From Arenibacter sp. 6A1 (GTDB lineage: Bacteria > Bacteroidota > Bacteroidia > Flavobacteriales > Flavobacteriaceae): 64,000 nt of DNA. The notes beneath the pieces are model-generated. The model made no database searches and had not been told where the DNA came from. It saw nothing but the letters and a program-made list of their open reading frames with translations. The translations under genes were made by a program, and so were the position numbers. This document shows, one piece after another, positions 36,700-46,535 of the stretch. Every line of letters begins with the position of its first letter. The stretch's first letter is position 1. Where the stretch lies: NCBI RefSeq assembly GCF_012272855.1, contig NZ_JAAXCQ010000019.1, forward strand, positions 40,497 through 104,496. Reading direction: 5' to 3'.

Positions 36700-38565
36700 A
36701 TGGTAGAGCTTGCTGGAATTATTATACTTGGAATTATTGCCCAATGGGTAGCTTGGAAATTAAAGCTACCTGCTATTTTACCCTTAATTTTAATCGGATT
36801 ATTGGTGGGGCCTATAGCCACCATGTTTACCGATGATAGCTCCAAGTTAATTGAACCTATATGGAACGGCACCAAAGGATTGTTCCCCGGAGATAGCCTG
36901 TATTATTTTGTTTCCCTGGCCATTAGTATAATTTTATTCGAAGGCGGACTTACGTTAAAACGATCAGAGGTGGCCAATGTGGGGCCTGTGATTACCAAAC
37001 TTATAACCGTTGGTTCCTTAGTAACCTTTTTTGGTGCCGGTTTGGCAGCACATTTTATTTTTGGACTGAATTGGCAAATGTCCTTTCTGTTTTCTTCCTT
37101 GATCATTGTGACAGGACCTACAGTAATTACCCCTATTTTAAGGAATATACCCCTAAAAAAAGACCTTTCGGCAGTGTTGAAATGGGAAGGGATTCTTATT
37201 GACCCAATTGGCGCCTTGGCGGCGGTATTGGTCTACGAATTTATTAGAGTAGGTGGAGGTGGGGACTATACGGTGACCGCTTTAATAGAATTTGGAAAAA
37301 TTCTGCTGTTCGGATTTACCTTCGGATTTACCTTTGCCCATGCCTTGGTATTTGTGATTAAAAACAATTTTGTTCCCCATTATTTATTGAATGTGGTATC
37401 CTTATCTACCGTACTGATGGTGTTTGTGATGTCAGACGTATTCGCACACGAATCGGGCCTTTTGGCGGTGGTGATTATGGGAATGGTAATGGGGAATACC
37501 GATTTGCCAAACCTAAAGGAACTCTTGTATTTTAAGGAAAGCTTAAGTATTCTCTTAATATCCATTTTATTTATTTTATTGGCGGCCAATATCAATTTGG
37601 CAGATTTAGAGCTAATCTATACCTGGAAGACCGTAACCTTGTTTTGTACCATCGTATTCATTATTCGTCCCTTGGGCGTATTCCTTAGTGCCACTAGGTC
37701 TAACCTAAGCTTTAGGGATAAACTGTTTATAGGATGGGTAGGCCCTAGAGGAATCGTTGCGGCGGGTATTGCTTCTTTATTTGGGTCCAAATTATTGGTA
37801 CAGGGCGAGGCCGATGCACAATTTATAACCCCATTGGTGTTTATGATCGTTTTGGGAACCGTTTTGTTTAATGCAACGACGGCCAGGCTCTTTGCCAAAT
37901 TAATAGGGGTGTTTTTAAACAAGTCCGAGGGAATATTGATTATCGGGGCTTCCAAAATTTCCAGGCTTATTGGGACCTACCTTCAGGATAACAACCGCCA
38001 CGTAGTGCTGATCGATAACAACCAAAACAACGTTAATAAGGCTAAAAAACAGGGCTTAGAAGCCATCGCGGCCAATATTTATGCCGATTCCATTACCGAT
38101 AATATAGAGCTTAGTGACGTAGGTTATTTATTGGCGCTCACCGGGAATTCTGATATCAACAATTTTGCCATTAAACACTTTAAAAAGGAATATGGGGAAA
38201 ACGGGGCCTATCGCTTAATTAACTCGAGCGAAATGAACGACCCGGAAAAGAATCCCAAAGAAGGCCTGTTTTCGCATACTGACGATTTTATTAACCTGAC
38301 CGAAACTTCTAGGAAATATCCTAAGATTAATGAAATTGAGGTAAATAACAAGGAGCATTACGATGGTCTTATAGAACTTTCCAAAGTAGATAAGGATATC
38401 GTGCCTTTATTTTTAAAAATGCCCGATGGCGAACTACGGATCATTTCGTCTTTTAGCAAGGAAATGGACGATATCACAGACGGCTGTATTTTGGTGTATC
38501 TAGGGAAGGAATTCGACTTGGAAGATGAACAGAAGGAAAAGGAACCTAAGGAAATAGAGGTATAG
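36700..38565 (+). CDS. Cation:proton antiporter, CPA1 (NhaP)-like with C-terminal TrkA-N domain
   Basis: The 621-residue protein has about twelve membrane segments, with family motifs FEGGLTLK near residue 80, SLIIVTGPTVITPILR near 135-150, EGILIDPIGALAAVLV and GPRGIVAAGIASL. A TrkA-N/Rossmann domain begins near 410 (GILIIGASKISRLIGTYLQ). The tail is highly acidic and basic (EDEQKEKEPKEIEV). It probably exchanges Na+ or K+ for protons. The 235-bp gap to the divergent CPA2 gene is AT-rich and likely holds both promoters. Confidence 0.88.
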   Translation: MVELAGIIILGIIAQWVAWKLKLPAILPLILIGLLVGPIATMFTDDSSKLIEPIWNGTKGLFPGDSLYYFVSLAISIILFEGGLTLKRSEVANVGPVITKLITVGSLVTFFGAGLAAHFIFGLNWQMSFLFSSLIIVTGPTVITPILRNIPLKKDLSAVLKWEGILIDPIGALAAVLVYEFIRVGGGGDYTVTALIEFGKILLFGFTFGFTFAHALVFVIKNNFVPHYLLNVVSLSTVLMVFVMSDVFAHESGLLAVVIMGMVMGNTDLPNLKELLYFKESLSILLISILFILLAANINLADLELIYTWKTVTLFCTIVFIIRPLGVFLSATRSNLSFRDKLFIGWVGPRGIVAAGIASLFGSKLLVQGEADAQFITPLVFMIVLGTVLFNATTARLFAKLIGVFLNKSEGILIIGASKISRLIGTYLQDNNRHVVLIDNNQNNVNKAKKQGLEAIAANIYADSITDNIELSDVGYLLALTGNSDINNFAIKHFKKEYGENGAYRLINSSEMNDPEKNPKEGLFSHTDDFINLTETSRKYPKINEIEVNNKEHYDGLIELSKVDKDIVPLFLKMPDGELRIISSFSKEMDDITDGCILVYLGKEFDLEDEQKEKEPKEIEV

Positions 38566-38635
38566 TGAATCGTAGTAAGGAGATCGTTTCACCTTCTATG
38601 CTTTTCAACTTTTTGGCAAACATTTATAATTTTTA

Positions 38636-38715
38636 GGGCGTTCCCTCCTTCGTCGGTCGGGCCCTTGGCTATATCCCTTGCTGCGCTGCGGGGATGCCGC
38701 CGCGGTCCCTAACGC
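38636..38715 (+). repeat. Dispersed hairpin element, B type, copy 2
   Basis: This 80-bp element is almost identical to the inverse of 13426-13505, with the same GC-rich core TTGCTGCGCTGCGG. Confidence 0.8.
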
Positions 38716-39166
38716 TTTTTTCAGTGAACAATAAACAATTAGCAATTAACAATGTGAAAAATGCAATTGTTTAATGTAGCAATGTGAAAATGTACCGATT
38801 GGTTAAAGTTCACTGAACCCCACCCTTCATCATAATCGATAACAAGATAACTTCATAACAAATATCATGTACTTCGTTGATTAGTGTTGCCCTCATTTAA
38901 ACATTGTCTACTGCTTATAGGAAATTGATTGGGTCCCTTACTGCAAATCCAAATCGTTTCATTTGCAGAGCGGTCCTCTCTTCTCTCTTCTCTCTCTTCT
39001 TTTATCCAATTGTGTATTGTTAATTTAAAATGACTGCAGCCAATGCCAACGCGTCAGCTGGCCCCTTACTACAAATGCAAGTCGTTGCATTTGCAGAGCG
39101 GTCCTCTCTTCTCTCTTTTCTCTTCTCTCTTCTCTTTTCTCTAATTGGTTATTGTTAATTGAAAAA

Positions 39167-39256
39167 GCGTTAGAGATTGCAGCGGCATCCTTTTTTAAAG
39201 GCTTGGGCCGTTTAAAAAAGATATAGCGGAAAGCACGACCCGCTAGGGGAACGCCC
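39167..39256 (-). repeat. Dispersed hairpin element, A type, copy 2
   Basis: On the minus strand it starts GGGCGTTCCCCTAGCGGG and ends at CTAACGC. Its core, TTTTTTAAACGGCCCAAGCC and TTTAAAAAAGG, has complementary T- and A-runs. It lies 154 bp after the GH16 gene's 3' end. Confidence 0.82.
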
Positions 39257-39409
39257 AAAAAAAAGTTATTCTTGGTACTACTAGCCTATTTTTGGCGATA
39301 TAATGTTTAGCCCAGGCCTCAGTTTTAAGAGGTTTTCTTGCTAGGATGTGGTATAATATCAGAGTTAGGTGATTCGCTCCTAGGTCTTGCGCAGTAATGG
39401 CCACAAGGG

Positions 39410-40231
39410 CTATTGGTAGACTTTTACCCAGTCTATGATCATTTGTACCGGTAAATCTTCGGCGGAGACAGCGCCCACCCAAGCACCGCCCAATTGCATG
39501 TCGAGCATAAAGTAAAACGGCTGGTCAAAGGGCCATTGTGTGGCATCGACACCCTCTAATTTGGGATAGGTAAACGTTTCCTTACCGTTCAGGGTAAAGA
39601 CCAATTTATCTGGGAACCACTCCAGGCCATAAATATTGTATTTTTCTGGCTGTACCGCCGTTGTGGAAGAATGCGGGGGCACGGAATTTTGTCTTAGTTC
39701 CAAGGTATAGTAAGAGTGGATGGTCTGGTAAATCTTATTTTCAAAACTCAGGCGTTCCATGATATCGATTTCACCGTTTCTGGGATATTTCCCGTATTTT
39801 GGCTGGTCTGCCAACATCCAGATTGCGGGCCAAGCGCCTTGTGCACTCTCTAGTTTGGCGCGGACTTCGATTTTACCGTATTGAAAAGCAAATTTTCCCT
39901 GGGTAGATACGCCACCGGTTAAAAAAGGTACGGTATCCTTGCTGCGGTCCGGATTAACGATCCCGCGCAGGTATAATTTCCCGTTCTTTACTTGATAAAC
40001 ATCTTGGTGATCGGACATATAATTGGACCAGTCCGGAGTACCCCTTTCAATAATATTCCACTTGGCAGGGTCTAGGAAATCTTTTTTGTCAAAAGATTCT
40101 TCCCAGATTAATTGCCATCCATCGGCATTGGTAGGAGCGGGGGTTTTTAAGGAACTACAACCGCTAAGGATAGAAAAAGCCCATAAGCATAGACCAATTG
40201 TTCGGAGGGTATACTTATGGGCTGTTGTCAT
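39410..40231 (-). CDS. Glycoside hydrolase family 16 lipoprotein
   Basis: The 273-residue protein has a lipobox (FSILSGC, Cys25) and a GH16 jelly-roll domain. The catalytic signature GEIDIMERL (E-x-D-x-x-E) lies near residues 133-141, after WPAIWMLADQPKYGKYP. The end, IDWVKVYQ, is the usual GH16 C-terminus, so the protein is complete. GH16 enzymes cleave beta-glucans such as laminarin, or agar and carrageenan; the specificity cannot be set by eye. Its ATG overlaps the lepA stop by one base (TAATG), so it is translated from the lepA transcript, an odd pairing for a polysaccharidase. Confidence 0.9.
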   Translation of the reverse strand: MTTAHKYTLRTIGLCLWAFSILSGCSSLKTPAPTNADGWQLIWEESFDKKDFLDPAKWNIIERGTPDWSNYMSDHQDVYQVKNGKLYLRGIVNPDRSKDTVPFLTGGVSTQGKFAFQYGKIEVRAKLESAQGAWPAIWMLADQPKYGKYPRNGEIDIMERLSFENKIYQTIHSYYTLELRQNSVPPHSSTTAVQPEKYNIYGLEWFPDKLVFTLNGKETFTYPKLEGVDATQWPFDQPFYFMLDMQLGGAWVGAVSAEDLPVQMIIDWVKVYQ

Positions 40232-42027
40232 TAGTCATTCAGTTTTAAAACGGCCATAAACGCTTGCTGTGGGATCTCTACGTTCCCCACTTGGCGCATA
40301 CGTTTTTTACCTTTCTTTTGCTTTTCCAATAATTTACGTTTACGAGAAATATCACCTCCATAACACTTGGCGGTAACATCTTTACGCAAGGCTTTTATCG
40401 TTTCCCTGGAAATGATCTTCGCACCAATAGCCGCTTGGATAGGAATATCGAACTGTTGTCTAGGGATCAGTTCTTTTAATTTCTCACACATTTTTTTACC
40501 GATATTGGCGGCATTGTCGGCATGTATCAGGGCAGAAAGTGCATCTACCGGTTGTGCATTCAATAGAATATCTACACGCACCAATTTAGAGGTACGCATA
40601 CCAATAGGGGTGTAGTCAAAGGAAGCATATCCTTTAGAAACTGTTTTTAGACGATCGTAAAAGTCAAAAACAATCTCGGCCAAAGGCATATCAAAATTAA
40701 GCTCTACCCTTTCTGGCGTTAAATAGGTCTGGTTCGTAATCTGTCCCCTTTTATCAATACAAAGCGACATAACGTTCCCTACAAAATCCGATTTTGTGAT
40801 TATGGTAGCCTTAATATAGGGCTCCTCTACATGGTCTAATGTAGACGGATCTGGTAAATCTGACGGGTTGTTAACGATAAGGGCGTCTTCCGGATTTTTA
40901 CGGGTAAAGGCGTGGTAACTAACGTTAGGTACGGTAGTAATAACCGTCATATCGAACTCGCGCTCCAAACGTTCCTGGATAATTTCCATGTGAAGCATTC
41001 CTAAGAAACCACAACGGAAACCAAAACCAAGGGCAGCACTACTTTCGGGGGCAAAAACCAAGGAAGCATCGTTTAATTGCAGTTTTTCCATAGAAGAACG
41101 CAATTCTTCGTAATCCTCGGTATCTACAGGGTATATACCGGCAAATACCATAGGTTTAACATCTTCAAATCCTCCAATAGCATTTTTGGTAGGATTGGCA
41201 GCATCGGTAATGGTGTCACCTACTTTTACCTCACGGGCGTCTTTGATACCGGTGATCAGGTACCCCACATCTCCGGCTTTTATAACTTGTTTAGGATGTT
41301 GTACCAACTTTAAGGTTCCTACTTCATCGGCGTAGTAATCCTTGTTGGTGGCAACAAATTTTATTTTCTGGCCTTTTTTAATCTCTCCGTTGATGACCCT
41401 AAAATAGGTCTCAACCCCTCTGAATGGATTGTAAACAGAATCGAAGACCAAGGCTTGTAAAGATTCGTCCGGATTGCCTTTAGGGGCAGGGATACGCTCT
41501 ATAATAGCCGTTAAAATATCTTTGATTCCCAGTCCTGATTTGGCACTGGCAGGAATAACTTCTTCTCTAGAACAACCTAGAAGCTCTACGATATCGTCGG
41601 TAACTTCTTCCGGGTTGGCACTTGGTAAATCTACCTTGTTCAAAACAGGAATAATTTCCAAATCGTTTTCTAAGGCCAAATAAAGGTTCGATATTGTTTG
41701 GGCCTGTATGCTCTGGGCCGCATCTACGATCAATAAGGCTCCTTCACAAGCCGCGATAGATCGGGAAACTTCATAGGAAAAATCTACGTGACCAGGAGTG
41801 TCAATTAGGTTTAAGATATATTTCTCACCTTCATGTTCGTAGTCCATTTGTATGGCATGACTCTTAATGGTAATACCACGTTCCCGCTCCAAATCCATGC
41901 TATCTAATAGCTGATTTTGTTTTTCCCGGTCAGTTACCGATCCGGTAAATTCCAATAATCTATCTGCTAAGGTGCTTTTACCGTGATCAATATGTGCAAT
42001 AATGCAAAAATTCCGTATGTTTTTCAT
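40231..42027 (-). CDS. lepA: Elongation factor 4
   Basis: The 598-residue GTPase has G1 [11 protein letters not shown]2 [12 protein letters not shown]3 DTPGHVDF and G4 NKVDL in its first ~135 residues, then the LepA-specific C-terminal region ([28 protein letters not shown]). EF4 acts on stalled or mistranslocated ribosomes. A TATATTTG -7 element lies about 75 bp upstream. The GH16 gene is coupled to its stop. Confidence 0.96.
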   Translation of the reverse strand: MKNIRNFCIIAHIDHGKSTLADRLLEFTGSVTDREKQNQLLDSMDLERERGITIKSHAIQMDYEHEGEKYILNLIDTPGHVDFSYEVSRSIAACEGALLIVDAAQSIQAQTISNLYLALENDLEIIPVLNKVDLPSANPEEVTDDIVELLGCSREEVIPASAKSGLGIKDILTAIIERIPAPKGNPDESLQALVFDSVYNPFRGVETYFRVINGEIKKGQKIKFVATNKDYYADEVGTLKLVQHPKQVIKAGDVGYLITGIKDAREVKVGDTITDAANPTKNAIGGFEDVKPMVFAGIYPVDTEDYEELRSSMEKLQLNDASLVFAPESSAALGFGFRCGFLGMLHMEIIQERLEREFDMTVITTVPNVSYHAFTRKNPEDALIVNNPSDLPDPSTLDHVEEPYIKATIITKSDFVGNVMSLCIDKRGQITNQTYLTPERVELNFDMPLAEIVFDFYDRLKTVSKGYASFDYTPIGMRTSKLVRVDILLNAQPVDALSALIHADNAANIGKKMCEKLKELIPRQQFDIPIQAAIGAKIISRETIKALRKDVTAKCYGGDISRKRKLLEKQKKGKKRMRQVGNVEIPQQAFMAVLKLND

Positions 42028-42101
42028 CTATGCTGAATTATTTCAGTTCCATTTTTCAACGCCCGAAACACCAAGGGGTGCAATGGCATTAAAATCAACT
42101 G

Positions 42102-42109
42102 CAAATATA
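42102..42109 (-). promoter_or_regulatory. -7 element upstream of lepA
   Basis: TATATTTG on the minus strand is an exact TAnnTTTG match, implying a leader of roughly 70 bases. The TTG partner at 19 bp is missing. Confidence 0.4.
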
Positions 42110-42282
42110 GGCTTTATCCATCATTTTTTTAGTAAAAAAGCAGTGCTCTTTTCATGGAAGATGGCAAGGCTGGTAAAATAAATGCTCTGGAAAGTGCCTA
42201 ATCCTTTCTATTCTTTTAAATGAGTTAAATTATTGACAACGAATTAGAGAAAAGACGCTGCTTTCTTAAAATTATGTTATAA

Positions 42283-42292
42283 GTTTAGATTG
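42283..42292 (+). promoter_or_regulatory. Shared upstream motif of outer-membrane receptor 1
   Basis: GTTTAGATTG occurs here and at 46503-46512, before the two paralogous receptors. Both are preceded by similar TTCTTAA ... TTA stretches. It may be a promoter/initial-transcript sequence duplicated with the genes. Confidence 0.4.
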
Positions 42293-42331
42293 TTGAAAAA
42301 AAATCAAAAACCCCCCTTATTTGATATTTTC

Positions 42332-44740
42332 GTGAGACAACTATTTAAAAATTACGTGTTTTTGTGGCTATTCTCATTCCCAATGTGGGGGCAAGAATAT
42401 CAAATTTCGGGCGAGGTACGCCAAAAAGACGGGGAGAATATTGCCTTTGCCAATCTTATCTTATTACAGGCTTCGGACACTAGTTTTGTAAAAGGAACCG
42501 CTTCTGATGAAAACGGATTCTTTGCTTTTAACAATATCGCTCCCGACGTGTATTTTTTACAGGCCAGTTATATTGGCAATTCTTCCCCTTTTCGGCGCAT
42601 AGAGCTGACCTCTAATACAGCCTTGGAAACAATATTTTTGGAAAATGAAATGCATGCCTTAGACGAGGTGTTCGTCGTTTCCAATAAGCCCACAGTGGTA
42701 AAAAAGGTCGATCGTTTGGTGTTTAACATAGAAAATACAGCGCTTTCAGAATCCGATATTTGGGAGGTTCTTAAAAATACCCCGAGTGTATTTGTGATGA
42801 ACGAAAAAATAACCATTAAGGGAGAAAGCGGGGTGCAGATTTATATCAATGACAAAAGGGTACATCTTCCCCAAAGCGATGTGTTACAGCTTTTAAGCGG
42901 TACGGGGGCCAGTGGGGTACAAGCGATAGAGGTAATTACCACGCCACCGGCAAAGTACGATGCCGAAGGTGGGGCCATTATCAATATTAAAATGAAAAAG
43001 AATCTAGTAGCAGGGTATAATGGAGCCTTTTTTAACCGCTATGAACAAGGGGTTTTTCCGCAACAAATGTTGGGAACCAACCATTATTTTAAGGGAAAAA
43101 AGCTGGAATCCTCCTTTAATTATAGCTTTAACCAGGATAAATTTTTAACCCGTTATACCGATGTCACCTATTTTCTGGACCAAGGAAATGTGAGGGAAAC
43201 ATGGACCTCGGAATTAGAGTCGGTAGATAAACGCAAAAAACATACCGCCAGCGTATTTTTGGATTATCCCTTGGATGACAACAATACCCTAGCCTTTTCT
43301 ACCATCGCTTCCTTAACGCCTTTAGGTGATGCCAAGGATTTTTCAGATACCAGGATCCGGGAGCAGGACAACCCTAATAACAACGGATTTTATACCAATA
43401 TCGATTCCGAATCCGAAGGGATCAACTCGGCTTTTTATCTAGATTATGTACGAAAGCTGAACCCAGAAGGGGCACGGCTAAGCTTTCATTCCCATTTTAC
43501 CTATTATCAATATGAAAGAGATCAGGGCTTGGCTACCGATTTCTACGACAACAATGGGAACACCGTCAGTGAGAACGACTTTACGACCACCAATGAGCAA
43601 CAGACTGATTTATTTAGCCTGCAAACCGATTACGAATCGCCTATAGGGGAAAAATCGACTTTAGAAACGGGTCTAAAATATGCCCTTATTGACTCTGAAA
43701 GCCGCATTTCCCAAGAAGGCTTCGACAGAGATCAGCCCGGAATAGATCCTACCGAGGACGGGGTCTTTTTATACGATGAAAATATTTGGGCGGCCTATGC
43801 CAGTTTTCATTCCCAAGGCGAAAAATGGTCCCTTAAAACAGGCCTAAGAGCAGAATACACAACCACCACAGGCAATTTCAGCCAGTTGAGCAATAAGATA
43901 AATAAGGATTATTTAGAATTGTTCCCCAGTCTTTATGTGCAGTTTACACCTCAGGATAATCACTTGTGGGGATTGAGTGTAAAAAGGAGTATTGCCAGAC
44001 CTAGCTACGATAAGGTAAATCCGTTTCAGGTCTTTCAGTCCAATAATTCTGTGGTAGAGGGAAATATGGACTTGCAACCTTCGTTTAAACATTCGGCAAT
44101 TTTATCCTATACCTATCAGAGCGATTATACCTTTGAATTGTTTTATCGTTATCACAACAATATTATAAGACTGCTTACTTTTCAGGACAATGAGAACGAA
44201 TTACTGCGGTTTAAGACTAGCAACGTAGATAGGGAGTTGGCCTATGGCTTAGATTTTATCTATAATAAAGGAGTGGCTAAATTCTGGGACACTTATTTCT
44301 TGGCCTCTTATTTTTATAGTGCCGAGCGGTTTGTAGATTTGGATTCCCAGCAGAAAATAGATCAGGGTTTGTGGACGCTCTTGGTCAAGTGGAACAATAA
44401 TTTTTCCTTGCTCAAAGATAGGTCCCTCAGTGGAAATATTAATTTCATGTACGTATCTCCCATTATAAGGGGAAATTCTAGACAAGAGAGGTATAACGAA
44501 TGGGAGATTTCCCTTAAAAAGACCGTTTTTGGGAAAAGAGGTGTAATAAGTATGGGGCTTACAGATGTTTTTAAGCAGTTTACCCTGCGGAATACCCGTA
44601 AGTATGGCAACCATTATAATACGTCGGTCTACCGACCAGATGGGAGAATATTCTCCCTTGGGTTCCGTTACAAATTTGGGAACCTTGGGATAAAGGATAA
44701 CTACCGTTCCAAAAACGTAGAGGAACGAAACCGACTGTGA
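42332..44740 (+). CDS. Outer membrane beta-barrel receptor, OMP_b-brl/TonB-dependent-like (paralogue 1)
   Basis: The ~802-residue protein begins with a signal peptide (RQLFKNYVFLWLFSFPMWGQ). It has a carboxypeptidase-regulatory-like beta-sandwich (residues ~22-105, SGEVRQKDGENIAFANLILL), a plug-like domain (~115-215, with YINDKRVHL and PPAKYDAEGGAIINI), then a ~580-residue beta-barrel ending in SLGFRYKFG. I chose the GTG at 42332 because it gives a standard signal peptide; a TTG at 42290 is possible. It is closely related to the gene at 46536. The substrate is unknown; the family lies in the outer membrane and may not need TonB. Confidence 0.85.
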   Translation: MRQLFKNYVFLWLFSFPMWGQEYQISGEVRQKDGENIAFANLILLQASDTSFVKGTASDENGFFAFNNIAPDVYFLQASYIGNSSPFRRIELTSNTALETIFLENEMHALDEVFVVSNKPTVVKKVDRLVFNIENTALSESDIWEVLKNTPSVFVMNEKITIKGESGVQIYINDKRVHLPQSDVLQLLSGTGASGVQAIEVITTPPAKYDAEGGAIINIKMKKNLVAGYNGAFFNRYEQGVFPQQMLGTNHYFKGKKLESSFNYSFNQDKFLTRYTDVTYFLDQGNVRETWTSELESVDKRKKHTASVFLDYPLDDNNTLAFSTIASLTPLGDAKDFSDTRIREQDNPNNNGFYTNIDSESEGINSAFYLDYVRKLNPEGARLSFHSHFTYYQYERDQGLATDFYDNNGNTVSENDFTTTNEQQTDLFSLQTDYESPIGEKSTLETGLKYALIDSESRISQEGFDRDQPGIDPTEDGVFLYDENIWAAYASFHSQGEKWSLKTGLRAEYTTTTGNFSQLSNKINKDYLELFPSLYVQFTPQDNHLWGLSVKRSIARPSYDKVNPFQVFQSNNSVVEGNMDLQPSFKHSAILSYTYQSDYTFELFYRYHNNIIRLLTFQDNENELLRFKTSNVDRELAYGLDFIYNKGVAKFWDTYFLASYFYSAERFVDLDSQQKIDQGLWTLLVKWNNNFSLLKDRSLSGNINFMYVSPIIRGNSRQERYNEWEISLKKTVFGKRGVISMGLTDVFKQFTLRNTRKYGNHYNTSVYRPDGRIFSLGFRYKFGNLGIKDNYRSKNVEERNRL

Positions 44741-44835
44741 CAAAATTTTAAAAAGCCGCTTCTAAGTACTTTCCGTATACCTTCTATAAAGCTATTGATT
44801 TTAGAGGTTTAAGGTGAGGCCTCTAGAGTACCTTA

Positions 44836-46053
44836 TTAAAAAGAAACATAGCTGTCCTTCGCAGAGGTCAGGCCTACCTTACACAGTATTAATGTCGCGA
44901 TGACCAGTAACCCAAGGGGGTAGTACCAAGTGTCGGTAAGGCTAAAGAGAGCTCCAAAAACGGGAGGCCCACAGGCCGCTATGATATAGCCCACAGTTTG
45001 TGACATGCCCGAAAGTTCTGCCGCTTCCGTGGTTTGTTTGGTCCGTAAGACCATAAACATCATGGCTAGGGTAAAGGCCAAACCAAGGGCAATGCCGATA
45101 CTGATTACAGATGGGATAATAAAGGTGATTTTCCCAAAGATTATTCCGGCCAGGCCAAGGAGCAATAACCCAACAGTGACCCATACCAGGGCTTGCTGGT
45201 TTTTCATGCGCGCGGCTAAAATGGGGCCAATAAGCATAATGGGCAATTGGGCCATTTGAATAAAGGAGAGCATCCAGCCAGAACGATCGGCAGACATGCC
45301 CCAACTTTGTAGTATGGTAGGCAGCCAAGCGGCAAAACAGTAAAACAACAGGGACTGCAAGCCCATAAAAACGGCTATATTCCATGCCAGTCCCGATTTC
45401 CAAAGAGAGGTTTTCGTTGTGGTTTTAGGTTCAGATCTTACTGCCGAGGCTTTTCGGGCCTGTGGAAACCAAATAAGAAAGCCTAACAAGGCCAAAAAGC
45501 CCCATATTCCAATAGAACCTCTCCATCCAAAACCACTTAGCTCTCCAATTTGAATGCTAAATCCGGCCGCTAATGCTGAAGTGAAATTCATAGATACCAA
45601 ATACACCCCCGTGACAATACCCACCTTGGTAGGAAACTCTTTTTTAATAAAGGCCGGCATTAATACATTGCCTACAGTAATGGCAGCCCCAATTAAGGCA
45701 GCACCAAAAAACAATAAGAATACATTGCCAAAAGACCGTATAAAAAGGCCAAAGGCCAAAACCAATAAGGAGTACAACAGTAATTTTTCCAACCCTATTT
45801 TGCGCCCGAGTTTTGGTGCAAAAACAGATAAAAAAGCAAAGGACATTAAAGGGATAGCCGTAAGAAGGCCTACAAGGGCCGGCGTTAGTTGAAGATGGTC
45901 AGAAAGTTCGGTGATAACCGGACCCACCGACGTAATAGGAGCCCGTAAATTGGCGGCTATAAATACAATCCCTAGAACAATTAAAACAAGCTCAAAATTT
46001 AATTTTCCATTGGCCTTGCTGGCCACCGAAATCCTAGCTTTTCCCTTCATCAA
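44836..46053 (-). CDS. CynX/NimT-like MFS transporter
   Basis: The 405-residue protein has twelve hydrophobic segments and motifs of the CynX/NimT (YeaN) MFS branch: ANLRAPITSVGPVITEL near residues 34-50, the charged loop GRKIGLEKL, and GLAFTLAMMFMVLRTKQ. Relatives export or take up cyanate, nitroimidazoles or similar small molecules. It lies on the minus strand between two related receptor genes on the plus strand; a functional connection is unproven. Confidence 0.87.
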   Translation of the reverse strand: MMKGKARISVASKANGKLNFELVLIVLGIVFIAANLRAPITSVGPVITELSDHLQLTPALVGLLTAIPLMSFAFLSVFAPKLGRKIGLEKLLLYSLLVLAFGLFIRSFGNVFLLFFGAALIGAAITVGNVLMPAFIKKEFPTKVGIVTGVYLVSMNFTSALAAGFSIQIGELSGFGWRGSIGIWGFLALLGFLIWFPQARKASAVRSEPKTTTKTSLWKSGLAWNIAVFMGLQSLLFYCFAAWLPTILQSWGMSADRSGWMLSFIQMAQLPIMLIGPILAARMKNQQALVWVTVGLLLLGLAGIIFGKITFIIPSVISIGIALGLAFTLAMMFMVLRTKQTTEAAELSGMSQTVGYIIAACGPPVFGALFSLTDTWYYPLGLLVIATLILCKVGLTSAKDSYVSF

Positions 46054-46535
46054 TAGTTACATTATTTGGAAGGGGCCAAGGTATCGCTTATTTAGCTATA
46101 AATAGGCTATAAAAAGGTTAAGGCTTCCTTAATAAAAAACCTTAGGGTATAGGAAGTTAGGACCTAAGAACGCTCGTTTTTTTTATTTGCTACCATACCA
46201 ACGAGAAAAGAATAGTAAGCAGTACCATCCTCGGTTGCAATAAGTAGTCTAAAAAGCCTTTAAATAACCATAATAACACCTGCTGTACAGTAAAATCCGT
46301 TTTTTTAGGCGAAGAAATACCTGACATTAATAATTTTTGGGGACTTTGGAATAAAAAAGGAGAAATGTAAGAGTTAGAGTGGTTATTTTAGTAAGTTCAT
46401 GAAGCTAAATTCATTACAGATAATTATTTTTAACACGAAAAATATTATCGAGATAATACTTAGGAAAAAAACCCGTTTAATTCTTAATTAAATCTTAATT
46501 TTGTTTAGATTGCTACCTTAAAACCGAACTGACTA
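46054..46535. other. Intergenic region, 482 bp, with promoter-like end
   Basis: No gene found. It ends in TAATTTTG (46496-46503), a TAnnTTTG match, and the GTTTAGATTG motif (46503-46512) ahead of the next receptor. A TTG at the 19-bp spacing is absent. Confidence 0.45.

Larger units (their letters stand above)
38636..39256. repeat. Right arm of the long inverted repeat
   Basis: This is the reverse complement of the 12972-13505 block: a B element (38636-38715), ~450 bp of spacer and an A element (39167-39256). The spacer is longer than in the left arm because an internal block around CAGAGCGGTCCTCTCTTCTC is present twice (near 38968 and 39093), with CT-rich microsatellite-like stretches. No gene is seen. 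Confidence 0.85.

Noticed and set aside
39025..39482. Minus-strand frames over the compound repeat and the GH16 3' end
   Set aside because: They cross repeat DNA and overlap the GH16 gene; the encoded strings show low-complexity Arg/Glu from the CT-rich tracts.
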